Shown here: positions 50,590 to 60,650 of the stretch, in pieces
Position numbering within the stretch: position 1 is the first letter of the stretch
Layout: every line of letters starts with the position of its first letter
NCBI GenBank assembly: GCA_003508835.1
Contig: PUFA01000081.1
Location: forward strand, 620,001-684,000
Reading direction: 5' to 3'
DNA: 64,000 nt
Source of the DNA: Eonycteris spelaea
Lineage: Eukaryota; Chordata; Mammalia; Chiroptera; Pteropodidae
The notes under the pieces: generated by a model
Database searches by the model: none
Told to the model about the DNA's origin: nothing
Seen by the model: the letters and a program-made list of their open reading frames with translations, nothing else
Program-made: the position numbers and the translations under genes

Positions 50590-50800
50590 TGAAATAATCA
50601 TAGCAGCTACTGCCACAGACAGAGGCTGGACCAAGGCCTCGCATACATTACCTCGATTATTAGAAATTCCTAATATACTCCACTTCATAGGTGAAGACAT
50701 TAAGTCTCAGAAGGAGAAGTGACCCCTGCAGGGTCACTCAGTCAGTAAGAGGCTAATCTGGGATTCAGACTCAGGTCTGTTTGCCCCTGATATCCCTTCA
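50590..50800 (-). mobile_element. MIR (-)
   Basis: CATACATTACCTCGATTATTAG, CTTCATAGGTGAAGACATTAAGTCTCAG and GGCTAATCTGGGATTCAGAC are reverse-strand MIR. Confidence 0.65.
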
Positions 50801-51879
50801 AAGTCAAAGTGTCCATTCAGCCCTACCCACCCCTCCACCAGCGATAGACTATAAAAATAAAGAAGGCTCTAAGTTAGGATGTCACTGTGATTAGGCCCAA
50901 TATGAGGAAAGCTTGAGATTTTCAAGGAGCCTACGTGAGTAAGTTCCGTGTCCAAAAAGTCCTCTAAACTCGAGGGAACCTCTATCCCAGCCAGGCCAGT
51001 GGCCAGTGGCCACACAATATGATGGTATTACTTTGACTGTGACCATGTGGTGGTAAGGAAGCCCCAACCCCCTTCCGGCCCCTTTGTCCTGTTTAGTGCT
51101 CCATCTGGCGACCACCCCCCCCCCCACAGGCAGCCCGGCTGGTCTTGACTCTGAGGTGTAGGAGTAAACATTTGGGGGCCCTTTATTAGCTTATTTCAGA
51201 AGATGGAGACTGTTTGTCCCTGGGGCCCGTCCCTCTTTTATGGCCTCCAGCCCTTCTTGACAAATTCTAGTGACTGGGGAGAAAACCGCTTTCTACAGTG
51301 GATCATTAAAACACCACCATAAACCCAGGGCCATAAAATATTATTTGCCTGGCATAAAAAGGGGGTAGATTTTCCCAGAATGTCAACCCAGGCCCTGTTT
51401 TCTCCCACTGGGAAAGGCGGCACAAGGATGAGATGTTCATAAATTCCTTATCTTGCACTCTGTTTTGTGAAATAACTCTGTTGGGAGAGCAGCCAAAAAT
51501 ATTGATTTATTTTTTCCACAGACTCAAAAGCATTTTTAATGAGTGGAGCATGGTGATGCCTTGCCAGTGTGTCTGCAGATGACTCAATCCAAGTACACAT
51601 ACCCAAATGCACACACAGTTTGTAAGAGGAAAGGAGTAGTTAGTTCCACAGACTGGAGATCTGTGGAACAAGGACCTTTGAAGATGGAGATGGAGAGGCA
51701 TTGATACCTCCTTTGCACTGCCTGCTCATCACCCAGCCAAACCGACCAACACCCATAGTGAAACTGGCTCTTGCAACTGAGCCTGGCTTTCCAGAGCAGC
51801 ATTCCCTGACTGAAGGCTCAAAGTGGATTTCCAGTTGGTTCCCCTGTACATTTTTCTCCGGAAATAATTGTTTCATTCA

Positions 51880-51960
51880 TGCATGCATTCATTTAGTCAT
51901 TCAATGAATACTATTGAGCACCTACTAAGTGCCAGGCACTGGGGTTACAGCTATGGAAAC
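51880..51960 (+). mobile_element. L2-type fragment (+)
   Basis: GAGCACCTACTAAGTGCCAGGCACTGGGG preceded by CATTCATT repeats. Confidence 0.55.
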
Positions 51961-52324
51961 ACTGTCACAGGGCTTATTGCATCCTCATGGGGAATAATCT
52001 CAGCACACCCATTATGAATATCATCAGATAAAATTCACAATCCTTCATCTGAAGTCCTTGGGGCCAGATAGGTTTGTCGGAAGTTTTGGAATTTTTTTGA
52101 AATATAAAATAGAGCATATTATTTAGTTTGCAAACAGCCTCAGTGAGGTCTGGGGAAGTACCCAATAACCCAACATCATTCATATTTCTTCTGTGAAAAG
52201 TATGAACATTCAGTCCAACTGGGATAAATTAAGACTATATAAATGATCTTGTCATGTGAAGTCTAGTTTTGTCACCAAAGAAATTTAAAAACCTTTTTTT
52301 CAGAACTGCTTTTTGTAGAAGAGC

Positions 52325-52480
52325 AGGTATCGAGTGTCCAATAAGAGCCTGGCTCATCCTAAGTGCTCCATAATCATTACTGTTCATTCTCCGGCAGAGA
52401 GGCTAAATGACTTGTCCAAGGTTTCATGCTACAAAGTGGCAGAGAGGGGATTGGAACTCCAAATGTCAGAGTTCTCACTC
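52325..52480 (-). mobile_element. MIR fragment (-)
   Basis: CAGAGAGGCTAAATGACTTGTCCAAGG and AAGTGGCAGAGAGGGGATTGGAAC are reverse-strand MIR core. A 40-base piece resembling the MER5A start follows at 52656-52695. Confidence 0.6.
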
Positions 52481-53504
52481 TTAAACACTACCTAAAACCA
52501 TCTTCCACTAGAGGAAAGACAGCAAAGCAGGAAATAAAACTGTTGGGGCTGTGTCTACACAAAGGAGCAGAAGCAATTGGAGAGAAACAGGAAATAATCC
52601 ACATAATTTGGAACACAGCAATTAAAAAGGGAAGGGGGGTTGTGGTTTGGGTAATCAGTGTTTCTCGACTGGTTATGGGTGGGGCAAATTCTTAAGGTAA
52701 CAGCCTTTTCCTTCCTGGGAATGGACTCATCTAAGCTTACTGCCTCTGGGCACTCAGGTGCCCAGTGGCTTCCGCACACTTAGGGACCTGCATTCTTAGC
52801 CAACTCACTTCCTGCCACCTCTCAGTGCCTCCCTCCTCTCCCGAACTGTCCGAGGAGGAATGGAAACGAAAGGCATCCCTGGGGGTGCTTGCCTGGAGGT
52901 TCGTGAGCTTCCCTAGTTAGGAGAATTCCAGACCGAAGCCACTGGGCAAAACGGAGTGCAGAGAGGAAACCGTGGTAAGGGCGATTCCCTCTCTTGTTTA
53001 GGCTTTTGCCTCCCATGGGCAGATCTCATGCTAGATTGGAAAACTAGAAAATGCCCACGAGTTGTTAAGTGGCCAAGGTCTAAAGAGGGTGAGGGGAAAG
53101 TGGACTCGGGAGGTGAAAGAGAAGGTCCCAAGGGATCGCTGATAACCTCGGGCTCCTCCTCCTCATGGCTGTGTGTGCCCCTGGAGAAAGAAAGCGAGCC
53201 CCGCGGGAGCAAGGGCATCTCTGGCAGTTCGTGGGAAGCCCACACTTGCCATTTTGGTGCACCCAGCAAAGGAGGCCAGACCTGGGGAATGGTCCAGTCA
53301 GCTGAGACAAGTAAGGACCAGGAAAGGAGTGCGAAGTGTGGGGACATCGTTGCCAGAACCTTTCCCTGCGCACCTGAGGTGGTCAGCCAGGGTGGGATTG
53401 GAGTACCGAAGTAACAAAACAAAACAGCCACCCCCCTGAAGTACCCAGGCTACGGATTTTGCCCCTAAGGCCAAGTGCATGCCAGATGGATGGTGGTAGT
53501 AGAG

Positions 53505-53522
53505 TGTGCGCGCGCGCGTGTG
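53505..53522 (+). repeat. (GC/TG)n alternating purine-pyrimidine tract
   Basis: GTGTGCGCGCGCGTGTGT, a strong Z-DNA-type sequence about 0.7 kb upstream of promoter A. Confidence 0.8.
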
Positions 53523-54149
53523 TCATCTACCTGGAATGTCTGGAGAATGGGGAGGATTGAGAACAGGAATTGAGCTCCAGTTTGAGGCACTGGTTGGGTG
53601 GCTGAAGGTGGGAGGCACACACATCCACCAACCGCGTCCCACTTGGGTCCCAACAACTACAGGTGTCTGGAAGTGTCTAGAATTTCCAGTGCCAATAACC
53701 CGGTTTTGCCGAACTTCGCAGGCTTCTCACCTTAGGGCACCCGACAAGATCCACCCGGCAAGACTTTGCGTCGCATCTGGATGCGCTGCGTCGCCGTCAG
53801 ATGCTCAACCGTGCCAGTACCTAAATCTACTACACTGGGGGCTCTGCAGGATGTGTGAGCATGCGTTATTCTCCAGCTCTGGGAATTAGGGACCCTCCCC
53901 CGGGGGTAAGATTGGGAGGAGGTCCTCCAAGAGGTTCTGTGCCAGGGCTGTAGCCCCCGTGCAGCCCCAGTGGAAGTGGTCTTGGGACAGGCGAGCCAAG
54001 GGGTCCGGCCCAGGAAGTTGGGGTTCAGCCTCCTGCGGGTCGGCGACTTTGCAAGGAGCGCAGAGAGCCGGGAGGAGGGCAGGCAGCGGCTGCGGAGTGG
54101 ACCTCTCTCTTTCAGCAGATGCCTGGGGGATGGGAGTTGAGAGAAGGGG

Positions 54150-54300
54150 GCTCCGGCGGGGAGCGTATCCCGCCCCTCTGCACCCCAGCCTGTGGTACGG
54201 CTTTAAAATCCTGCGGAGTTTGTCATAGGCCGGCCTCACTACGCATGCGCATAGACAAAGTTGAGTTTTTTTTTCTCCCCCCCACCCCCCTTCCTCTCTC
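54150..54300 (+). promoter_or_regulatory. WNT5A: WNT5A promoter A core (predicted)
   Basis: A TATA-like TTTAAAA lies at 54202-54208. An NRF1-type near-palindrome (TACGCATGCGCA) follows at about 54240-54251. A long pyrimidine tract with C and T runs follows at about 54265-54305, ending TTCAG. This block is at the upstream edge of the CpG island and directly before the stretch resembling the known WNT5A 5'UTR. The start site is inferred at roughly 54,230-54,320, not observed. Confidence 0.5.
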
Positions 54301-54413
54301 TCTTCAGCAGCCTTTGGTTCTGCAACTTCAAAAAAAAAAAAAATTCTCTAAGAACACCAGGGGAAAGAGGAGTCGGGAGAGAGGGAGGGATAGAGTGAGG
54401 CAGTTGGCCAGGA

Positions 54414-54435
54414 GGGCTGGGGGTGGGTGGGGGGG
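54414..54435 (+). promoter_or_regulatory. G-quadruplex motif near start of exon 1A
   Basis: Four G tracts of 3, 5, 3 and 7 bases are separated by loops of 2, 1 and 1 bases on the coding strand. This fits the strict G3+N1-7 quadruplex rule. If transcription starts upstream of it, the motif lies in the 5'UTR RNA. Confidence 0.5.
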
Positions 54436-54668
54436 ACGCGGTCGCTGCGGTCGGTCAGTCTGTCTGAGGGACACAGGATCGCGTGGAAGGCTGCTGCAAA
54501 ACTCCAAGGCGCCGCCTCCGCCGTCCAGAGTCCGGTTCGGTGCGGCCGCTGCCGAGCGAGCTCCTCCCGCCGCAGCCGCGGTGCCCTCGACCGCCTGCCG
54601 CCCGCCTGCTCGCTCTCCCGCCCCTCAGGCCCGGGCGCCAAACGAGGAGGTGGGCAGTCGCGCCGGCC

Positions 54669-54686
54669 ATGGACCTCCGAAGCTGA
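54669..54686 (+). promoter_or_regulatory. Short upstream ORF in exon 1A leader
   Basis: The first ATG in the middle of the leader opens a five-codon ORF (Met-Asp-Leu-Arg-Ser, then TGA). Its context GCCATGG is a near-ideal Kozak sequence, so it could be used efficiently and lower downstream initiation. Function is inferred only. Confidence 0.4.
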
Positions 54687-55406
54687 ACTGCCGCCGCGGA
54701 GCCCATCGCCCTTGCCCCTCCCCAGCCCCACGCCCTCGGTCCCCTCGCTTCTCGTCGCCTTTCGCCCTGGAAAGGCGGGGGAAAGAGGGGGATTAACCCG
54801 AAGAAAGGAAAAAGGGGGTGGGGAGGGGGAGCCCGTGTCTTCTCTGGGGCAATCGCTCCCCGAAACCGCCGCGCAACAGAACGTCGGGACGACTTCTACC
54901 CATTTTGCGCCCCCTTTTTGCCAAACCCTAAAATGAAAGGACAAAAGTTGGCGCTGACTCTTACAGCTCGGATGGCGACTGTGCGTTTTCAGCGGCATCT
55001 CCAGGAGAAAAAGCCTTGCGCGCCTGATTGTTCCGTAGCCCCCAAGCTGCGGTGTGTGTGTATGTGTGTGTGTTTGGGTGTGTGTGTGTACACAGACGTC
55101 CACACACTCACTCGCGGCCGCAGGATCAGCGCCTGGAAGCAGACGTTTCGGCCACAGACTTGGAGAGGAGGAGCTGGAGATCAGGAGGCGTGAGTCGCCG
55201 GGAGTTTGCAAAATCCGTGGTGTGAATGAACCGGGGGCACCTGGGTGCACAGATCACCGCCCCCCCCCCGCCCCAGGCCAGAGTTGAGTAGTGGGGCATT
55301 TTTTTTTCACTCTCTTGTGAAGAATTTTTTTTTTATTTGTTGTAAAGTCTTTTGCACAATCACGCCCACATTTGGGGTTGGAAAGCCCTAATTACCGCCG
55401 TCGCTG

Positions 55407-55676
55407 ATGGACGTTGGAGAAGGAGCGCCTCGCCGCGGAACAGTCGCCTGCGCGCCCTCGCCGGACCCGCGGCTCCCTTGTTGCGTGTCAGCCAGGCCCT
55501 ATCCCTGCTGCGGGCCGGCGGGCTTCCGCGCCCCCTCGGTTCCCCGGCGCATCCCAGCGCTGCTCGGGCTCCGACTCTCAGACTTGGGCTCCAGCAACCG
55601 CTTCGGCTCCGATTCCCTGCGCCTGCCAGACGCGCCCCGGAGGAGCCCGCAGCTCTGCGCCGGATTGTCCCTCTAG
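55407..55676 (+). promoter_or_regulatory. 89-codon upstream ORF in WNT5A exon 1A
   Basis: An ATG at 55407, with G at +4 and a C-T-G triplet before it, opens an 89-codon frame ending in TAG at 55674-55676, 83 bases before the former Met-Lys start position. It is arginine-, proline- and alanine-rich, as expected from a CpG island, and resembles no known domain. It is listed as a possible translational control element of the leader, not as a protein gene. Confidence 0.35.
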
Positions 55677-57936
55677 GCTTAACCCGGTCGCTCTGCTTGG
55701 ATTCCTCCGCTGCCCTTGCTCTGGTGGCGACTTCCTCCCTGGGCCCCCTCCCCCTCTCCAGGAAGGTAGGTGTTCTGAGCTCTGCTGACGCTCATCACTT
55801 CTTTTCTTCTTTTTCTTTTAGAAGTTAACCGAATCCTTCCCTCATCCCTCCTTTTCTTCAGCTACCTCGAGAGGCTGAACTCCCGCGGAGCTAGCAGGGA
55901 CTCCTACCCCTTTGCCCTCTACCCCTTTAGCACTGCCTTTTTCCGGGGAGACCTCTTGTCCCACCAAAAGTTCTGCAAAGCCTTTGGACTTTGGAGAAAA
56001 AGTTAGAAAGAGCCAGGGCAGAAAAACAGTGCAGTTCAGGGACGACTTTCCTTTTGCCCTGAGAAATTCGAGGATAATTTACTATGTATATTTCAGTAAC
56101 AGGATAATGATTCAGTTCAACAAATATTTACCAAGTGCCCACGGCGCAGGGCACCAAGAAGGTGTGTGGCCAAGCCTTGGAAAGGGGAAGGCGACTCCTT
56201 AGTTGGGAGACCGAAGAGCTGGACTAGGGGCCCCAGAGCAGCGCACCTACTGCCCTCGGCAGCCAGAGGCCAGGTTGCAAGCTAGCCTTGGCCAGGGAAC
56301 TCTAGCGCTGCAGGCCCTGCGCCTTTAAGAGTGCCTGGGGGGGGCCAGCGCGCACCCCGGCGCGGGGAGCGGGGTCGCGTTATTAGCATTATTAGCCGCC
56401 ACTGGGTGAGCTCCGGCACTTAGCAGCGGTGATGGGGCGGGGAGTGCTGGCGGTGGTGGCTCTAATCCTGTCCGCTGAGAAAGCGCGCCCCGGCCCCCTG
56501 CGCAGAATCTGCCTTGTCCTTTGGAAACATTTGGGCCTCCGCGTTGGGAGAGCGGGGGGGGCAGTTTGTGAACTCTTGTTTGTTTTAATTGTCAGTTGTA
56601 TGTTAAAGCCGAGTCACACACTCTGAGGGTCACCGAGAGTTCACTTTTACGAAAAGTTAACATTTCTTCCTGCAATATAACTTGCTATTTTCCAAACCTT
56701 TCCTCTATCTTCCAAGTTTCTATCCTTACTTCCATTTTTCTTGATCTCGCCCATTTTTAGTTTTCTAGAAAATAAGGTTGGAATTGGAATTAGAAAGTTT
56801 CCTAAAGGCATCCTCGCCCCCCCCCAAAGAGTTAAAAAGAAAAAACAAACAAACAAACCTGGAGACCCCGCGGCCTTGTTTTCGTTTCCAAACCGTCTGG
56901 CATCAGGGGGCCCCATCTCCTCGTCTTTCTTTAAATAGACAACTCGCTCTTTGGAAGTCACTTGTAGCCAACAGTGGGGATCGCACCTCCTCAGCCCCTG
57001 CCCTACCACCAACGTTCACTGTTGCTCCAGCCAGATGTGGATATTTTGTTTCTAGACAGCCTCTGCCAGGGGAGTTTGAAGAGGGCAATGCTGAGAGCGC
57101 GCAAGCGATGGAGAGGCAGTGGAAATTGTGTGTGTGGATTTGTACCCTGTGTGTGTGCGGGGGACGGGGCGGTTGGGCGGTAACGGGTCATTTGTTCTCG
57201 GGTCTTAGGCATCCTAGCCTTAGTTCCGCACAGCCCCACTCCGGAGGACCTCACTCCGGAGGCTCAACCCAGAGTCTCTCTTGCCTTTTCCCTCCCTTCA
57301 TCCGAGATTTCTGGTGCACAAGGGGTTAGTTAGCAGCGTGCGCACAGAGCTCAGCTATTCCCAAGGCCTTTTCTTCCCCGCCGTGCGGTGCCGGCTGCCC
57401 CCTATTGGCTGCCTTGAGGTAGGACGCCTCGGAGTCGGTTTCTTGGGTTTAGCGGGAAACTAGCTTAGTTGTTCGCTCCTAGCTCCAACCTCTGGCTACG
57501 CACGCTCCAGACCACCAGGTCCCACTCTCCCAGGATGGCCGCTCTGAGACCTCCAGAGGCGAGCTTCATTGCACCATAGCTGCAGTACGGAAGGGAACAT
57601 AGGTCCGACCCAGCAAATGGGGCTCGAGCGAGGGGAGGAAGGGTTGGTACCTCTTCTCCAGTGCATAGAAACAAGAGCTTCGCCCTATCGGAGGCCTTGG
57701 GTCTGGCCTTGGTGCTCTCACCAATTGTCTCTGTAATCGAGAACAAACGTTGCTTTCTCTTTCTTGCCCTCAGTTTCTTCATCTATTTAAAGGTGGAGTT
57801 GAAACTGTCTCTGAAGAGTGGGGATTAAATTTATCTTTAACTTTCTTTTTCCACTAGACACTGCTGTTCCTTTGGACAAAGTTGAGAGCCTGTGTTGAGA
57901 GAGTTAGACATCCTGTGTGAGAAGGTAGAAGTGGTG

Positions 57937-58001
<65 letters not shown>

Positions 58002-58029
58002 GAAGAGAGAGAGAGAGAGAGAGAGAGAA
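57937..58029 (+). repeat. (TG)n then (GA)n microsatellite in WNT5A intron 1
   Basis: About 21 TG units run directly into about 50 bases of GA-rich sequence interrupted by AAGAA. Alternating purine-pyrimidine and homopurine tracts of this kind can adopt Z-DNA and triplex structures respectively. The length is likely to vary between individuals. Confidence 0.95.
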
Positions 58030-58654
58030 GTGGGGGAGGGAGGGAGGTGTCTTGCGGTCTGGAGAGCCTTGTCCCAGGGATGGATGAGAGGAGGCAGGGA
58101 ACAGAATTAGACTAGACTTGGCCACTGTTCCTCCCTTAGAGACGCCCTGTAACCGGACCTACTATAGATTCTGAGTCGGAGCAATCAGAGGTTGCTCAGG
58201 TTCCTTGCCCTGATATGGGCTCTAGGAGCTCCCTCCACCTTCTCTTTCCCCACCCCCACCTAGCGCAATGGAAACCTCCCCGCGGCGTGGGGCGGCCGCG
58301 GCCCCGACTGCACCCAGGCTAGAGGTTTAGTGGAGCGCTGGCTCCTAGTCTTCTCCACTAAAGTAGACTTCCTACCGGCCTCGGCGCTTCATCCTTTATC
58401 ATCCCCTACCACTTCTCTCGGTGTTCAGCGAGGCAGGACGGCCCAACTTTGTCTGCAACCGGGTTTTTCTCCCACGATTTTCTTCATATCTCTCCTTGCT
58501 TTGTTGAGGAATCACAGTGGGGGGAAACAACGTTTATTTCATACCGAGAGCTGCGAATCTTGGAGTTTTCTACCCTTTTCGCCACCGCGAACCCAGGTCT
58601 AACGCACTTATTCCTTCTAGTTGGTATCCCTCATCATTTCCATTCCCAGACTCG

Positions 58655-58672
58655 GGCGGGGGTGGGGGGAGG
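58655..58672 (+). repeat. G-rich tract in WNT5A intron 1
   Basis: Closely spaced G runs interrupted by single C, T or A bases. It has three clear tracts of three or more plus a GG, so it falls just short of a strict four-tract quadruplex. Confidence 0.5.
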
Positions 58673-59218
58673 CTAGAGCGGCTGGACACAAAGAGCCTGG
58701 TGGAAGGAGGTGCCCAAACCCAATGAGGTAGCGCCGGTGGCGGTGGCGGAGGGTCAAGGATCTTATCCTTGCCTTTGTAGAATTTCTCTAAGCGCGGCGG
58801 GCTAGGGACTTGGGTGTGCGCGCGATTGCCCGCGAGTTCCGATGCTTTCTGCCGCCTGCAAACACGCTCTAACCAGCGTGACGGTTTCCTTTCTCTCACC
58901 CCTCATTACTCACAACCCACACCCCAGTGGATAAAAAGGGGGAGTTAAGAACACCTTTAATCCAATGCGAAGGCTTTGGAGGAGAGACACAATAAGCGGT
59001 CACTGCTTTGAGCTGCTCTGGGCTGGAAACCGTGGCGCACCGACGCCCTACCCCTACCTTAACCCTCCCCTGCGCTTGAACCTCTCAAATACATCCTCCT
59101 CCTCATCGCACACAGGGAACAGATTCTGAGGATCCTTATAAAGTCGGCTTCCTCAGGCCCTGAAAGTGTTCGAAAACATTTAGTCCGTTCTTTGGTAAAC
59201 CCAGCTTCTGCCTAGAAC

Positions 59219-59242
59219 TTTTTTTTTTTTTTTTTTTTTTTT
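59219..59242 (+). repeat. Homopolymer T run (24 nt)
   Basis: An uninterrupted run of T in an otherwise mixed intron. No retroposed sequence could be recognised beside it, so it is listed as a simple repeat and not as the poly(A) tail of a reverse-oriented insertion. Confidence 0.9.
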
Positions 59243-59399
59243 ACCCTTGGTATGACAGTCTCCGGAGAAGTCTCATTTCGTAAAGTCTTTCGGGTCAGAT
59301 CTCTTGGTAAACAAGGCAGAGATGTTTACCCCACAGAGTTGGTGTATTTATTAATGAATTCTCTGTGGGTTCCTTCAATATTTGAAACTCGTGGGGCCT

Positions 59400-60650
59400 T
59401 TTCTTGGTTGCGCAGGTTTTGGAGCGGGAAGAGGGCCAAGGTGTTTCCGGGCAAGAGCACGAGGTTAAGTGGAAACGTGACTCGCGGGGCTCTACTGAGG
59501 ATCCCTTTGGGGACACCTCCCGCCTACCGCCAGCCTGGAGAGACCCGAGTCGCGGAGACCTAGTGGCCCATTCCCAGTTGTCCCCAGCCCTGAGATCGGG
59601 TGTACTTTTCCCGGGGTCGTCGGGCCGAGAGTGGGTTCGGTTTGTGTGGGTTCGGTTTGTGTGGCTTTGCCTCTAACAAAGAGATCTGCTGTAATCCGCC
59701 GAATCTGTTATCAATTTCTCGGCTGCCCGCGCCCCGCCCCGCGTGCCCCGCCCGTCAGGAAGCTCGGAAAAGAGCACGCGGCCAGCAGCGATGCGCGCCC
59801 GTGGTCTCGGAAGCACATCGGAGCGTGTGTAACTGTGCATGAGTGTGAGTGTGCATGAGTGTGAGTGTGCATGAGTGTGTGCGCGCGCGGCCTTGGCCGC
59901 CTATGGGGAGAGTCGACTTTGCAGCAAGGGCCGCGCGCGAAGGCAGACCTCGCAGCCCACCCCTCCCCCGGAGGAAACTTGACACTTCGGGGGGGTGGGG
60001 AGGGAGACCACGACTTCTCCCTCCTAGGCTGGGAAACCTCAGGTTTCTCTTCTCTGGGATGCACCTCCAGCTATGTGGCATTTTGGGGACGAGCGAGCTA
60101 CGGGCGTGGAGCCCTAGTTAGCGGGCACTGGGGACCACATAACTGTTTCCTCTAGGAGTCCCGAGGTGTCCGGGCCAAAGGGGCGGCTGGCAGGGAAAAG
60201 TCGTGGCAAGCTCTTGAGCCCCTTCGCGTTTCCACGGCTTCCTAGGTCCCCTCAGTCCCTTTTACGGCGCAGGCTCCAGGCCAAGCCCTTCAGCCGTCTG
60301 GAGGAGGCTCACCTTTCCTTTCCTAAGGAACGAGCTCCCTCGGGAGCTGCGGGAGGCGCAGCGCGGCCGGGTTACACTTATCAGAAATGTAAAAGGGGAT
60401 TTTGGAAACCCGCTCCTCCCACCCGCACCCTCCACCGCCTTGCTCCGCCGCCGCCTACAGGTGGAGAAGTCACCAGTGGGGAGGATCGGCAGTCGAAGTT
60501 TCCAAGGCCGCCCCTACCCCGAAATTCTTGACGACGGAAATCTTTGCCGCCCGGCCCTCTAAGCCCTGGAATCCAGGGATCTCAGCTGCGGCGCGGGAGC
60601 CAGCGCATCTCTGGCCGCGTCAGGGTTGACTCTTACCAGCTCTGGCCTCG
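59400..60650. other. CpG-rich patch in WNT5A intron 1
   Basis: A GC-rich, CG-dense segment between the two promoters, containing strict quadruplex motifs at 59989-60004 and, just beyond, 60842-60861. It could be part of a shared promoter/enhancer domain. No exon is supported here. Confidence 0.5.
59835..59890 (+). repeat. 16-bp tandem repeat followed by (CG)n
   Basis: Three copies of a 16-base unit (GTGCATGAGTGTGAGT, the third diverged) run into GTGCGCGCGCGG. Tandem TG/CG alternation next to each other is a strong Z-DNA-type sequence within the CpG-rich part of intron 1. Confidence 0.85.

Larger units (their letters stand above)
36839..54234. other. Intergenic region upstream of WNT5A
   Basis: No gene could be supported apart from a 5S rRNA pseudogene at 49.0 kb. 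It contains MIR, L1 and hAT fragments between 37.7 and 46.2 kb, a tandem duplication at 46.3 kb, a repeat-poor AT-rich stretch at 47.1-48.9 kb, duplicated segments at 48.9 and 50.0 kb, and increasingly GC-rich sequence from about 52.9 kb toward promoter A. Open frames of 150-170 codons at 52.9-53.4 kb occur on both strands and look like composition effects. Confidence 0.7.
54235..55765 (+). other. WNT5A: WNT5A exon 1A (promoter-A 5'UTR exon; normal start codon absent)
   Basis: This is the GC-rich leader of the promoter-A transcript. Its 3' end is clear: the exon stops at 55765 before a GTAGGT donor, and splicing to 61831 joins AAG to AAG in the WNT5A frame. In human and mouse the last two codons of this exon are ATG AAG, giving Met-Lys before the Lys of exon 2. 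Here they are AGG AAG at 55760-55765, so the usual long-isoform start is missing. The frame leading into exon 2 is open from a TAA at 55343-55345 onward but has no ATG in this exon. The exon also contains upstream ATGs, a (TG)-rich tract near 55050-55092 and a G-quadruplex motif near its 5' end. The 5' boundary is uncertain by about 100 bases. Confidence 0.75.
53950..55780. other. CpG island over WNT5A promoter A and exon 1A
   Basis: This stretch is strongly GC-rich with frequent CG dinucleotides, dense around 54500-54720 and 55400-55640, in contrast to the AT-rich flank to the left. Boundaries are judged by eye. Mammalian promoter islands are normally unmethylated and often bidirectional; a divergent antisense lncRNA (WNT5A-AS1) is known at this place in human, but nothing here proves it. 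Confidence 0.7.

Noticed and set aside
52913..53431. Overlapping 152-172-codon frames on both strands
   Set aside because: Long frames on both strands at the same place in GC-rich DNA suggest composition. No splice-consistent exon or protein similarity could be recognised.
54119..54796. 225-codon plus-strand frame over promoter A
   Set aside because: Overlaps the core promoter and 5'UTR; low-complexity Arg/Pro/Ala translation with no recognisable family.
54348..55250. 300-codon minus-strand frame, the longest in the window, antisense to WNT5A exon 1A
   Set aside because: Its composition (Arg, Pro, Ser, Gly, with His-Thr runs from the TG repeat) is that of a CpG island read in a stop-poor frame. 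No domain, no Kozak-supported start of note, and overlapping long frames exist on the other strand. An antisense lncRNA is plausible but a protein is not.
57398..57412. CTCF-like motif GCCCCCTATTGG in intron 1
   Set aside because: One mismatch at an informative position, and it equally reads as an inverted CCAAT box; not enough to call an insulator.
59219..59242. T-run as the tail of a reverse-oriented retrocopy
   Set aside because: No recognisable retroposed sequence or flanking duplication on either side.
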